This document shows positions 31,931 through 41,505 of a DNA stretch of 59,784 bases, piece by piece (within the stretch, counting starts at the first letter, position 1; each line of letters opens with the position of its first letter). The position numbers and the translations under genes were made by a program. The DNA lies in contig BFEA01000293.1 in NCBI GenBank assembly GCA_003427395.1, forward strand, positions 588,856 to 648,639. Reading direction: 5' to 3'. Below the pieces are notes generated by a model. It saw nothing but the letters and a program-made list of their open reading frames with translations. It was not told the origin of the DNA and did no database searches. The DNA is from Chara braunii. Its lineage: Eukaryota > Streptophyta > Charophyceae > Charales > Characeae.

Positions 31931-33865
31931 ATGGGGTAGAGAGATACTAGAGACTGCTCTTCCACATTGAAGAAGATGAAAAAGTGATTGATTGAGTACC
32001 CTGTGCTCAAAATAGCAGATACCTTGTTGCCATTGGTCGTTACACCCGATGCTAGCTAGTATGTAATAGTCATTATCCTACAGCAGGATGATGGAAACGG
32101 ATATAGATCTGTTGAGTTCATGTCAAGACGACTGCCCTATGAGAAAGTAGCGGCGTCCACCTATGGGAGAGAATTGCATGTGTTGCACAATGCACTGGAT
32201 AACTGGAGGCACATACTCCTAGGACAACACTTCAGAATTGTACTGAAATCACAATACTCTGCGATAACCAAACGCCCAGGATAAGATGTCTATTAAAGGG
32301 CCGTGAAATCAACGAGTTTGACTTTGAACTGAAACCAGTCAAAGGTAAGTATAACATTGTCACTGATGCATTGTCTAGGAGAGCCGATTTCTATTGTGAC
32401 CTATCTTGATGCTAGGTAGGATTTGCAGCAGAAGATAAAGGCTGCATGCGTAGATCACCCAATCTAAAGCACACGAAAAGCGAAGGTATCTGAAAAGCAC
32501 CATGAAGTTCCTGAACTAATGGACTGCTATTCCTAACTTCCGATAGCGAAGGCCTACTGTGTATCCTAGATAATGAAGAGATCCGTAGTCTTGATACTAG
32601 GGGGGTGCCATGATGTAGGAAGGTCGATGTTAACCTACGAGTATGTTAGATGTGGGCTGGAATGAAGACTCATTGTATCTGGTACATACACGGGTGTAAA
32701 GTGGGCCAGTGAAATAAGAGCACAACGTAGCCACTGTTAGGATTGTTAAAACCATTGTGAATCTGTGTCTATAGACTTCATGGGCACTAAAGTCCAGAGT
32801 AGGAATGGAAAAAATGAAGTGATGGTCATAGTTGACAGGTTTAGCAAGTTTGCAGTTTTTGTTCCGCTGCCGGCAAAGGCAAAGACAGATTTAGTAACTC
32901 GTGAGTTTTTCGGATGTTGGGTAAAGGATAATGGGCATCCTTCGAGTATGGTTAGTGATAAAGACATTAGGTTCACCGGAGAAAACTTTGAACAGCTAAT
33001 GAAGCCTATCGGTCTAATGGACTGATCGAACAGATGAGTAAGCTGTCACAGCAGACTCGACGAATGTATATGAGACCAGATCAGGTCGACTTGGATTAGC
33101 ATCTGCCCAAGGTAGCCATTGCATACAACAATTCTGCACTCTTGTCAACAGGGTGAACTCCGAACGAATTCCATGAGGGTTGGAAACCTAGGAGGCCAAT
33201 TTACAGTCTAAACCCTGATCAGGCTCCACTGTTACTGCCTGAAACTCGAGAACTCGCACTAAAGTATGAGCAAGGCCACAGAAAGTTGCACAAAAGATTA
33301 GGAGTTCCGTATGCAAAATGATAAAAAACAGGCCAAGCACGGAAAACCATCCAGACTTGTTTTGAGGATTATATCTGGGTTACGTCTAAAGAGTTTCTGC
33401 CAGAAGAAGGGATGTCTGAGAAGTTACTAGCTGCTTAGAGAGGACTGAGGGAAGTGATGGATGTTATATAAGATGCAGATGGTGGATCATATGTCCTTCA
33501 TATTCCTTCCCACCCACATGCCCATCCTGTGTTCCATGCCTAAGTTGCTACCCTGCATGACAGATCATCCCTGTCACACACATCAATGATTCCCCCTGGT
33601 ATGGATGGCCATTATGACATAGACCGTATTGTAGACAAAGATGTCTATAGGTCTGCAAGGAGGGAAGACAGCAGCCACAGTACAATGGTCGGTTCCTAAA
33701 CCAGGAACCTGAGCATGATAGATGGTACATGAAGAATGAGCTTCAAGAGACAACCCCAGGCATAGTGTCATACTACAAGAGGGCTAAGAGAGGCTTAAAC
33801 ATTGCAGACAGCTGATGTCATACTACAAGAGAGCTAAGAGAGGCTTAAACATTGCAGACAGCTGA
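31931..33865 (+). pseudogene. RNase H, integrase and chromodomain-like tail of the second chromovirus
   Basis: RNase H: VTPDAS followed by a stop, then EFMSRRLPYEKVAASTYGRE, with further stops. Integrase core at 32765-33025: SIDFMGTKVQSRNGK, IVDRFSKFAVFVPL, MVSDKDIRFTGENF. The region that should hold the catalytic Glu is deleted. Then PNEFHEGWKPRRP and LLLPETRELALKYEQGHRKL. The tail at about 33600-33811 (MDGHYDIDRIVDKDV; DRWYMKNELQETTPGIVSYY) is chromodomain-like. Stops interrupt every segment. The order matches the 20-28-kb element, so the two belong to one broad lineage. Confidence 0.8.
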
Positions 33866-33904
33866 GAAAGGCCATATCTTTCCCGGGGGACCTCAAAATT
33901 AGGC

Positions 33905-34130
33905 CAGCGGTAGTGAAAGGATTTCATGAGTCAGTCCAGTACCGGGTGTGGTCCCAGATGTCCCAAGGTCCCAAGTCCCTTGAACCATAGTCCAACCGCC
34001 AGGCCCGGAGGCTGAAAAGCCGTTTAAGGACCCGGTATTCGGTTAGAGTCCAATAGGTTGGTAGAAGTGCAGTACATTATTGGTATATTTATGAGACCTA
34101 TGCAAACAAAAAGAGAAGCTACATCTGCAG
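33905..34130 (+). repeat. LTR-like repeat, copy 2 (probable 3' LTR start)
   Basis: Homologous to 16345-16545 from 'gtgaaaggattt' onwards, and placed about 50 bp after the last codon of the second chromovirus, exactly where its 3' LTR should begin. The match fades after about 34100. Confidence 0.55.
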
Positions 34131-34469
34131 AAAAGAATAGAAAACGTTGGGCACCTAAATAGATAAATACTAAATAGCAGTATTAATACGGAAGTGTTTC
34201 AAGCATCCCAAACGATACTTGCACCGCGCTTCTCTGGTGCGCCGTGCGCAGATTGGTGATGCGTTTCATTTTTTTATTTTTATTTTTTTTTATTTTATTT
34301 TTAGGGATGTGTGTGTACACACAAGGCACACGGGGATGTGGGCAGCTGCCGCTCAACCACCATCAACGTGGGCAGCCTTGTACGTGCGAGGCAAAGTGAA
34401 AGAGGAGCTGTTGCCCCAAAGAAACCCTAGCTAAACACGGTTCAAAATGGTTCTATTAGGGGCGGACTC
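34131..34469 (+). repeat. Repeat family R4, copy 1 (34318-34425) and flanks
   Basis: 'aaggcacacggggatgtgggcagctgccgctcaacca' continuing 'tcaacgtgggcagccttgtacgtgcgaggcaaagtgaaag' matches segments at 38.85, 39.30 and 54.39 kb. T-rich sequence precedes it. The family has no coding capacity and is not one I recognise. Confidence 0.7.
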
Positions 34470-34581
34470 NNNNNNNNNNNNNNNNNNNNNNNNNNNNNNN
34501 NNNNNNNNNNNNNNNNNNNNNNNNNNNNNNNNNNNNNNNNNNNNNNNNNNNNNNNNNNNNNNNNNNNNNNNNNNNNNNNNN

Positions 34582-34626
<45 letters not shown>
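34470..34626. other. Assembly gap (34470-34581) followed by (GA)n
   Basis: 112 N, then about 45 bp of GA repeat. The gap probably spans a longer microsatellite. Confidence 0.95.
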
Positions 34627-34628
<2 letters not shown>

Positions 34629-34740
34629 AAAGGATCCCCTCACACGTATCAGAGGGCCTATGCTGGTAATCTGAAGGGTCCTTGCAGCAATTTAGCAAGG
34701 ACCCTCCACCCAAGTCGAGGCAGCCAGTGAATACAAAGTG
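34627..34740. other. Short spacer
   Basis: Nothing recognised. Confidence 0.4.
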
Positions 34741-34832
34741 GAGCACGAGCTGGCTGAATATATACTCACGATTCGTATTCAGGTCTGTGTTTCAGCAGTT
34801 ATGGGTTGCTCACTTCGCTAGGCCCTGTTGGT
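34741..34832 (-). repeat. tRNA-derived SINE family S1, copy 1
   Basis: On the minus strand 'ggcctagcgaagtgagcaacccataactgctgaaacacagacctgaatacgaatc' aligns with the copies at 40.25-40.37 kb (minus) and 56.22-56.34 kb (plus). In the best copy (56 kb) an A-box-like 'taggtcagttgc' and a B-box-like 'agttcggatcc' are visible. This copy has decayed boxes. Confidence 0.5.
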
Positions 34833-35892
34833 CTCTGCACGCAATTATCAGGGCTTGGCTGCAGTACTCAGCAAATGAGCAGAATTAGAATGGATCTTCT
34901 GCTAGAACGTGGAATAATACGCCACCATATGTTCTATCTTTTGTGCATGTGGTGAGTAGAGGCCCTTAGGGCCACTGCAAATGTGCAGAATTAGAATGAA
35001 TCTTCTGCTAGAATGTACACCGCATTACTCTTACCCTCTCCCTCTCTCTCATTCTCTCCCCTTAACACTGTCGTCCCTTCCCAGTGTCTCTAAAGTGTAA
35101 TGGCAAGCCCTTCAACAGTCCTGTGCCCTCTATGCCCATGCGAAGCATCTTGTCGTACTCCTTGAGAAGTCACTCATATCCTTGGATTCCTTGTATTCGA
35201 GTCGTACTCTTTGAGAAGTCGCCCATATCCTTGGATTCATGTTGCTATGGCCACATTACTTCCCCTGGATTTCTTTTTGTGCTGAAAGCATTGTGGAACC
35301 AACAGTCCTCGTTCCACACATCCAAAGCATTGTGAGACGCCCCTCAAGATGTTCCCTTCCTCAAGGGGCTTGTGTAAAGCATTGTGCAATTTCCCATAGA
35401 TTCCCAATCCTCAACATTCTCTCACCTTCCCTCTGTGTGCCCATTCAGCATAATGGGACACAACTGAACACCACCCATCCCTTTTCCCATGTGCTTAGTG
35501 TGTGACAGGATGGCCGTTAACATTGCCCCGCTCCCCAACCCATGGAAAGTGTAATGCTGCGGTTCTGAACAGTCCCCCTTCCTCCTGTCAGTCTTGGACT
35601 CCCCCTCCCACCCACCATTTGCCCACAGCGTTATGGGACACTCCCCAAGGCTCCCTGATCGTTTGGGCAGGGTACAGTAATCGACACGGAATGTTGAGCC
35701 AAGCAATTGCTCTTAACAGCAATGATGATGCTGCAGCCAGGCCCACTGGTGCTAGGCTCTGCCAAGTGAGAGCGAACCTGGTAGGGCTATGCTTTGGAAG
35801 TATGGCGTTGGTCGATGAGAGAGTGCTGATTGGATTGTATCAATGAGAAATATCTACAATTTAACACCACGACGGTAAAGGTGTTTTCTAGT
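34833..35892. other. Intron sequence with small duplications; no gene
   Basis: 'gcagaattagaatggatcttctgctagaacgt' at about 34878 recurs near 34984. 'cgtactccttgagaagtc...catatccttggattc' at about 35154 recurs near 35201. The frames at 35084-35505 and 35502-35846 have no recognisable motif. Confidence 0.5.
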
Positions 35893-35980
35893 TGAATATC
35901 TGTGTTTATACATGGCTCTCTTGGACAAGCCCCACCAACGAAGACCTAATCTTTATTCTCTTTGTAACGACTGGGAACAG

Positions 35981-36065
35981 GTGGGCCCTTATGGAGAAAC
36001 AAGGTTGCAGTGCAGCAAAGCTTCGGCACAAGCCAAAACGGAGGAAGATGTTCGTGACGGCTCTG
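35981..36065 (+). CDS. TKI1-like protein, exon B
   Basis: An 85-nt exon between acceptor 'gggaacag' and donor 'gctctg|gtatgt'. Its first G completes the Trp codon left open by exon A (phase 2), giving ...NAAMLR-W then WALMEKQGCSAAKLRHKPKR and RKMFVTAL. This matches, in order and spacing, the segment that follows the SANT domain in plant TKI1 (W-W-x-L-x-E-K-x-x-C-x-A-x-K-L-x-x-K-P-R-R). It ends in phase 0 and joins exon C 4.6 kb downstream. At 28 codons it is easily missed by gene finders. Confidence 0.8.
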
Positions 36066-36617
36066 GTATGTCCCAGAATCTTTCAGCAAGAGAAACCGTC
36101 TTCTCTACCGAAGCTATCTTGTAAAAAGACTTCCGCTCTGGTTTAGGATTTCATATGCTGGTTAAGTTCTGGCCTTGAAAGATGCAGAAAAATACTTTTG
36201 CAGGATACCATACAGAGGAACAAGTGTGAGCTCACATGCGAACATATGTTGTGAAGACAAGTTGAATTGTGAGTTTTCAAGCTGGTAACAGTATTCTTTT
36301 TTTCTCTTTTTTTTTGGCCATGCTAAGCTTTTGTGTACCGTTCCAGTTTTAACTGATGTCCCGGTAATAGTTTATTCTGTTTTCAATGAGCAGGATGTTT
36401 TCTGTGATTGTATTGAATTAATCCGTTAGGATTCAAAGTTTGCAAACTCGTCATCTGTTTGGCAACAGTTACATGTGTTTACTATTCAGCCAGAGAGGCT
36501 GGGTGGGCAGTATTCTGTCTGCGTTATTTTCTCAGGTTACTCGAGGACCGGCCCCAATCACAAAGAAAAATACAGAGCGGTACCGATTGCCGCATGATTA
36601 TGCTGAGATGTGATAAT
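36066..36617 (+). other. Start of the 4.6-kb intron; no gene
   Basis: Begins with donor gtatgt. AT-rich, with nothing recognised before the solo LTR. Confidence 0.5.
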
Positions 36618-37627
36618 TGCAAGGATAATGAGCGATAGCGAAATGACAGAAATCCAGAATGCAAATTCACATTGAAGGCCAGAAAGTCCAACGCTGTCCA
36701 GAAAGCAGAAATGCACTGATATTCCACCAATGGAGAACCGAAGTACTGAATCCGAATGTCAATGAGAGCATACTCTTGCCACCACCAACGTATGTATCCA
36801 GAGCCCGTCCTCCTACTTGGCGCTCAGCGCCCAGACTACTGCTACACAGCTACTAGCAGCCTACGAATTGACAATGCATCCCGTTGACGCCAGCAGCAGC
36901 AACCGAAATGCAAGAAGATGTCGACCTTGTAGACCATCGCCAAGACCAGATACATGCCCTCACATCATCATCCTCATCTCTCTCACTCTCTCTCTCGTCT
37001 TCTCTCACCCCCGTCTTCTCTCTCATACATGAAGACCACCACCACCTCCACTGGCGAAATCCAAGCCAAGCCCGACTATGGGGGCTGGCTATGGCGCTGC
37101 CCTCAGCAGCACCGTGCCTTGTCGCAGGAACGCATGCGTGCACACACTTGCCTATGCACTAGCGCAGCAGCCCGCGAGCGCTAGCTCCAGCAGCGCTGCC
37201 GCATCTGCTTGCAAGCGCCCGATCCCTTTCTTGGCGCCCTGCCCTTTCCTACATGGAAAGGGGCAGGCACTTTGCCTCTCTTCCCACATGAGACCAAGTT
37301 TCCAGTAGCTTCTGTCTCGGCCAAAGTGTCTGCGCCCTGGCCCGTTCAGACAGTGGCCTGGGACCGAATTGGTTAGGCGTGCCCAACCACTCAGGCACAA
37401 ACGTGCGGTGCTCCCTGCTTACACCACGTGCTGGAAGAGTCTTGAGGGCTCACAAATATTTTGGATTCTCACGAGCAAGGCGGATGTAACCAACTGGCCC
37501 GTGGCTACTGTCTGGCGGTGACCAAGATTTGCAAAAATTGACAAGTTCAGGGGCCCGCCTTCATTAGGATGGGCACATGCTTGATGCAGGGCCTAATGCG
37601 GTTATGCCGAGGGATCAAACTCTCGCA
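36618..37627 (-). mobile_element. Solo LTR of the 20-28-kb chromovirus family
   Basis: Reading the minus strand, the segment starts TGCGAGAG and ends CCTTGCA. It follows the 3' LTR (27201-28235) throughout: the Pro/GC-rich first part, 'atggcgctgccctcagcagc' (plus-strand view), the 'ggcgctcagcgccca' palindrome, and the terminal 'tgacaattgcaagg'-type end. It is considerably more diverged. ATTA (minus-strand reading) flanks both ends, a 4-bp target duplication like that of the complete copy. No internal region is attached, consistent with LTR-LTR recombination. Confidence 0.85.
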
Positions 37628-38156
37628 TAATGGTCTGATCCTTGCCTTTGCATGTAATTTCCGTCGCTGTGAGGGTTGCATAATCACGTGCAAACTGCGA
37701 GGCCACATTCAGTGTGTAAGTTACCGAGCTGCAGCGTATGAGCTATGGAAACAAAGGAAAAAAGAAAAGAAAATTCGGTTTGCCCAGGGATGGGCCCTTG
37801 TTGACAAGGCCCATGGTTGGGGGGACGGGGGAAGCGAACTGCGGCATGGCAAAAGGGTGATGGCATTTGGGACGGGTTCAACTGCTTTTCTGTGCTTTGG
37901 AGCCCTCTGAGACCTGCACGTGTCCTGTGCCGCCATGCAAAGTGTATCATCATGCACTCTGCTGAGGTGGCCTGATTGGCTGTGCTCCACTCCTATCCCA
38001 CCCTCAACGGTGTCTACATTGCTATTCGCAGTACACACCCTAGAAAGCAATTTCCTCACCCATTCAGCTGAACAGTTCGAATAATAGGCAGCTGGCCCTG
38101 CCTCCCCTAACTCCATTTTCCTCTTCACAAAGAGCACAAAAGATGTGCCCCCAGCC
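37628..38156. other. No recognisable gene
   Basis: Between the solo LTR and the ubiquitin-S27a pseudogene. The frames at 37569-37910 and 37684-37953 overlap in opposite directions and lack motifs. Confidence 0.45.
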
Positions 38157-38604
38157 TCAGCCCTCAGCGGCCTTCTGGTACACATCCGTGAGACCACACT
38201 TGCTGCAGTGGACTTGATCAAAATGGTTGACCATGAAAGTTCCTGGCCCACATTCTGGATTAGGACACTGCTTCCGAAGACGAGTGACCATCCCTGTATC
38301 ATCTACTGCAAGGTAGGAAGCTTGACCTTCTTCTTGTGCTTGATCCTTTTCGGCTCCGTGTAGGTCTTCTTCTTTCTCTTCTTTGCTCCGCCACGAAGCC
38401 TTAACACAAGAGCAGAGTCGACTCCTTGTAGTCCACAAGAGTGCATCCATCCACAAGCTGCTTCCTTGCAGAAATCATCCTCTGCTGATTGGGAGGGATA
38501 CCCTCCTTATCTTGAATCTGCGTCCTCACATTGTTGATGGTATCCGATGACTCTACCTCAAGGGTAATAGTCTTACCTGTGAGGGTTTTCACGAAGATCT
38601 GCAT
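38157..38604 (-). pseudogene. Ubiquitin-40S ribosomal protein S27a fusion pseudogene
   Basis: The minus-strand ATG at 38604 begins [20 protein letters not shown], clearly ubiquitin. It continues [19 protein letters not shown] and DYKESTL with a 3-codon deletion (the usual DYNIQKESTL). A frameshift there moves the expected [18 protein letters not shown] junction, still readable, into the next frame. A second shift leads to [20 protein letters not shown] and [15 protein letters not shown], the S27a C-terminus with all four zinc Cys. The intact gene gives free ubiquitin plus a 40S subunit protein. This copy has no intron, two frameshifts and a deletion, and is antisense within the TKI1-like intron. 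No poly-A tail is visible, so retroposition is inferred. Confidence 0.93.
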
Positions 38605-38689
38605 TGCGCGTTGCTCTTCTACGGACCTCAGGACTCTTCTCTCCACTCCCAGAGAGTCTTGCCTGCTCACTCAGTACTTTTCCTATGTT

Positions 38690-39580
38690 GTGTGCGACGA
38701 TTTGTGTAAACACGACCTGAGAAAAAGCTCATTCCAGACTCCTTACTTTCCCTTAACTTCCCTGCCTTCCTGTGCTTTGTCTTCCCTCCATCGTTTCTGT
38801 GTGTTTATCCTCTCCCCGTTTACGCTGCCTCGTTCTCACAGTGTACAAGTGGGCCGTTTTGGCACACGGGCATGCGGGCATCTCGTGCCCAAGTTCATCA
38901 ATGTGGTGAGCCTTGTACGCGAGAGGCACAGTAAAGGGGGAGTGAAAAGAACAATGATCACGAGAATGGTTTCGGTGTGCTCTTCAATTTTTGTCGTCTA
39001 ATTTTTGTAACTTTGTTTCTCAAAGTGTGCTCTTTTAGTTGATAGATATGTGACAATATATAGATATATGAATGCTGAGCTAGGTCTTCCATGTCCTCAT
39101 CTGTCTCATCCTTACAATGTATGTCCTCTCTGTCTTCAAGGACAGACTTATTTTTTGAGCGTTCTGTTATCCTCTCCTATGCTTTCATCTTCATTCCATC
39201 CATTGATTTCCCTCCGTCTTCCTTCGCTTTGTCTCTTTCTATCTGTTCTCTCTGTTTATCCCCTTTCCCTTTACTCTGCCTGGTTTTCACAGCATACAAG
39301 TGGGCCATTATGGCACACGGGGATGAGGGAGCTCGCGCTCAACTTCGTCAACGTGGCAAGCCTTGTACGTGATAGGCACAGTAAAGGGAAGCTAAAGGAG
39401 GAAAGAATCAAAGAGGCAACACTAAGGAAAGAAATGGAGAGCTGCATACAAAGAGGCAAAATAACAGTTTCAGTGTGCTCTTCATGTTTGTCTTATGCAT
39501 TTTAACTTTTTAATTGTTTGTTTGACAAAGTGCGCTGTTTTAGTTCGTGGATATGTGACAACATACATGTTTCCTTCTTT
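38690..39580 (+). repeat. 451-bp tandem duplication carrying R4 copies 2 and 3
   Basis: Landmarks recur 451 bp apart. 'tacaagtgggcc.tt.tggcacacggg' is at 38844 and 39295. Upstream pyrimidine-rich sequence ('ctgtttatcc...ctctgcct.gttctcaca') and downstream 'tttcggtgtgctcttca' ... 'tggatatgtgacaa.ata' also recur. The duplicated unit contains the R4 repeat (38845-38955; 39296-39400). Copies differ at many sites, so the event is old. Confidence 0.85.
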
Positions 39581-40240
39581 TCTTTTTTTGATCCAGAGTC
39601 CAGACATATTCAGGATGCTGATCCCTCATCTGGACAGTCGAGGTACATTTGGATGTTGTCCGGTTATCCGGATGTTTGGATCTTTTTTACTAAAAGGGTG
39701 ACCGCCTCATTGCAAGGGGACCAAGACGGACTAAGGGGACCAAGACGGACTAAGCAGGATAACAGTTGGATGCAGTGATATAGAGACAGTCACATGACAG
39801 GGAACAGGCGAAGAAGATTGGAAGGGCAAAGTAACGAAATTGCTGAAAGGGTAGAATGAAGATAATACGAGGATAGTATGAGGAAGGGATCAACAAGGGA
39901 CAGTGCAGGAAGGTAAGGTCAAATTAGGGACAGTATAGGGATTTAAAAGCGTCAATGGTATTTGGATATGGGGACAAGAGGGTGATGGCATGAACTATGC
40001 GGCAACCGAGACTGCTATGAACACCCCCGCCGCACCTCCTCCGGGATCTTGCTGGTGTGTGACTGGGTGCTGCCAGTAAGCTTCCCAGGCAGCAGAAGCA
40101 CCCCAGGAAGGCTATGGTTTGGGGGAGGGACGGTTCGTGACAGCCCCTACCTTGTGCAGGTGTCTAGTGCTACAAGGGCATGGCCGACTCTCACTTGTTA
40201 CTTAAAAAAGAGAAAAAAAGAAGAGAAAAGAGATATCATG
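39581..40240. other. No recognisable gene
   Basis: Contains 'gggaccaagacggactaa' twice in tandem near 39717-39750. Nothing else was identified. Confidence 0.5.
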
Positions 40241-40370
40241 GTTGAGCTGACCGGCCCCAGGTAATTCGGAACTATATTATTCTGCTCATCCGATTGTGTC
40301 AGGATTCGAACTCAGGTCTGTATTTCAACAGTTTGTGGGTGTACCGAGGATATATCCGGGTTGAGGTCTG
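40241..40370 (-). repeat. tRNA-derived SINE family S1, copy 2
   Basis: The reverse complement closely follows 56222-56340. Shared words on the plus strand here include 'tattctgctcatccgattgtgtcaggattcgaactcaggtctgtatttcaacagttt'. The B box on the minus strand reads 'gagttcgaatcc'. Its 5' end (right) is replaced by other sequence after about 40358. Confidence 0.65.
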
Positions 40371-40661
40371 TTGTCTTGTCCGTATTTCCCGGGTGTCGAT
40401 GTCCACAGTTACCAATCTTTTAAGGTATTTAAAATGTTTAGTTGATTCTCAGCCAAAACGTTTTGGTATTCTGCAGAACATGCTCTTTTTCAGTTTTTTG
40501 AAGTTTGTTCGAGGATCGGAATCTCAGGAAATAATCGGGAACCCCTGAAAAAGAAATATTCATTCATTTGTTCTGGATAGGCCCTTAGGATGCTCAATGT
40601 CCACAGTCCTTGCCAAGGTTTTGAATTTCTGTTGGTAACTGTGCCTTTTTGTGCTGAGCAG
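40371..40661 (+). other. End of the 4.6-kb intron
   Basis: Unique sequence ending in the acceptor 'gtgctgagcag'. Nothing else was identified. Confidence 0.5.
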
Positions 40662-41505
40662 GAGCAGCAGCTTCTAGCAGATCGGAGAAAAGCGAAGAGG
40701 AAGCAAGCATCTGGAACCCAAGCCTCAGCAGTACAAGCTTCAGCGGCACCAGCCACAGCATCACCAGTGTCAGCAGCACCAGCGCCAGCAGCAGTGGCAA
40801 CAGGGATCCAGGATGCACCAGTCTGCGAATTACCAAGTACTACAGGAGCATCTTTGTCCAGTCCTGCGTGTGTGAATGACGCATGTGTACCTTGCCCCTC
40901 TGCAACTGGAGTTGTCAGTGCTGCGAGTGGGTCTCGTGGAAGCCCTGGCTCTGGCAGGGATAATATGCCCGTTGCCGCTGGACCCGGTGGAGAGGGAAAG
41001 GGAGGTGCAGGTGAAGAACAGAAGGAGGGACATGAAGCAAAGAGAGGTGGAGGTGAAGAGGGGACGGGAGGTGGGGATGGGAAGGGAAGTGGATTTGCAG
41101 AGGGAAAGGGCACTGGAGAAAAGCGGGGAGGTGGAGTAGGGGAGGGGAAAGGAGGTGGAGGAGAGGTCAAGACAAGCGGAGGAGAAAAGAAAGGAGCTGC
41201 AAGTGGGGAGGGAAAGGGAAGCATAGACAGAAAGGCGGGAGGATTGGGGGACTCCAAGGGAGTCGTGGAGAGAAAAGGGGGTTTAAGTGGAGAAGGAAAG
41301 GCAGGCGGAGGAAGAAAAGTGGGGGGCCTGGGTAGCAAGAAAGAAGGGGCAAGTCCCAAAAACTCTGGGCATAAAAGCAAGAAGGGAGCTGCAGTCGTCA
41401 TTGGAAATATATGCAATGTATCAGAGGTATCAGGGGCCAAAAGCACAACAAAAGTGGCACGCAACGCTCCTCGTCAACCGGCTCGACGGCCAAGGCCAAA
41501 GAAAG
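40662..41505 (+). CDS. TKI1-like protein, exon C (low-complexity basic/acidic linker)
   Basis: An 844-nt exon from acceptor 'ctgagcag' to the strong donor 'aaag|gtaagt', entering in phase 0 and leaving in phase 1. It starts EQQLLADRRKAKRKQ, matching the plant TKI1 segment after exon B (E-x-Q-L-L-x-D-R-R-K). It then becomes Ala/Ser/Pro-rich (about residues 16-75) and Gly/Glu/Lys-rich (about 110-235), and ends with a basic NAPRQPARRPRPKK stretch that may be a nuclear localisation signal. The middle is unlike the land-plant protein and probably disordered. The purine-rich coding strand leaves a long Pro-rich frame open on the other strand (40490-41464), which I reject. Confidence 0.78.

Larger units (their letters stand above)
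29280..33865 (+). mobile_element. Second chromovirus remnant, heavily decayed
   Basis: Gag linker, zinc knuckle, protease, reverse transcriptase, RNase H, integrase and chromodomain-like tail can be followed in order on the plus strand, but every domain has stops and frameshifts. It is much older than the 20-28-kb copy. A 50-bp tandem duplication (33766-33815 and 33816-33865) includes the terminal codons and stop. An LTR-like repeat starts at about 33912. The 5' LTR was not identified. Confidence 0.8.

Noticed and set aside
40490-41464. 324-codon minus-strand reading frame rich in Pro/Ser/Leu
   Set aside because: It is the complement of the purine-rich exon C. Its composition follows from that bias, and the plus strand has conserved TKI1 residues with splice sites.
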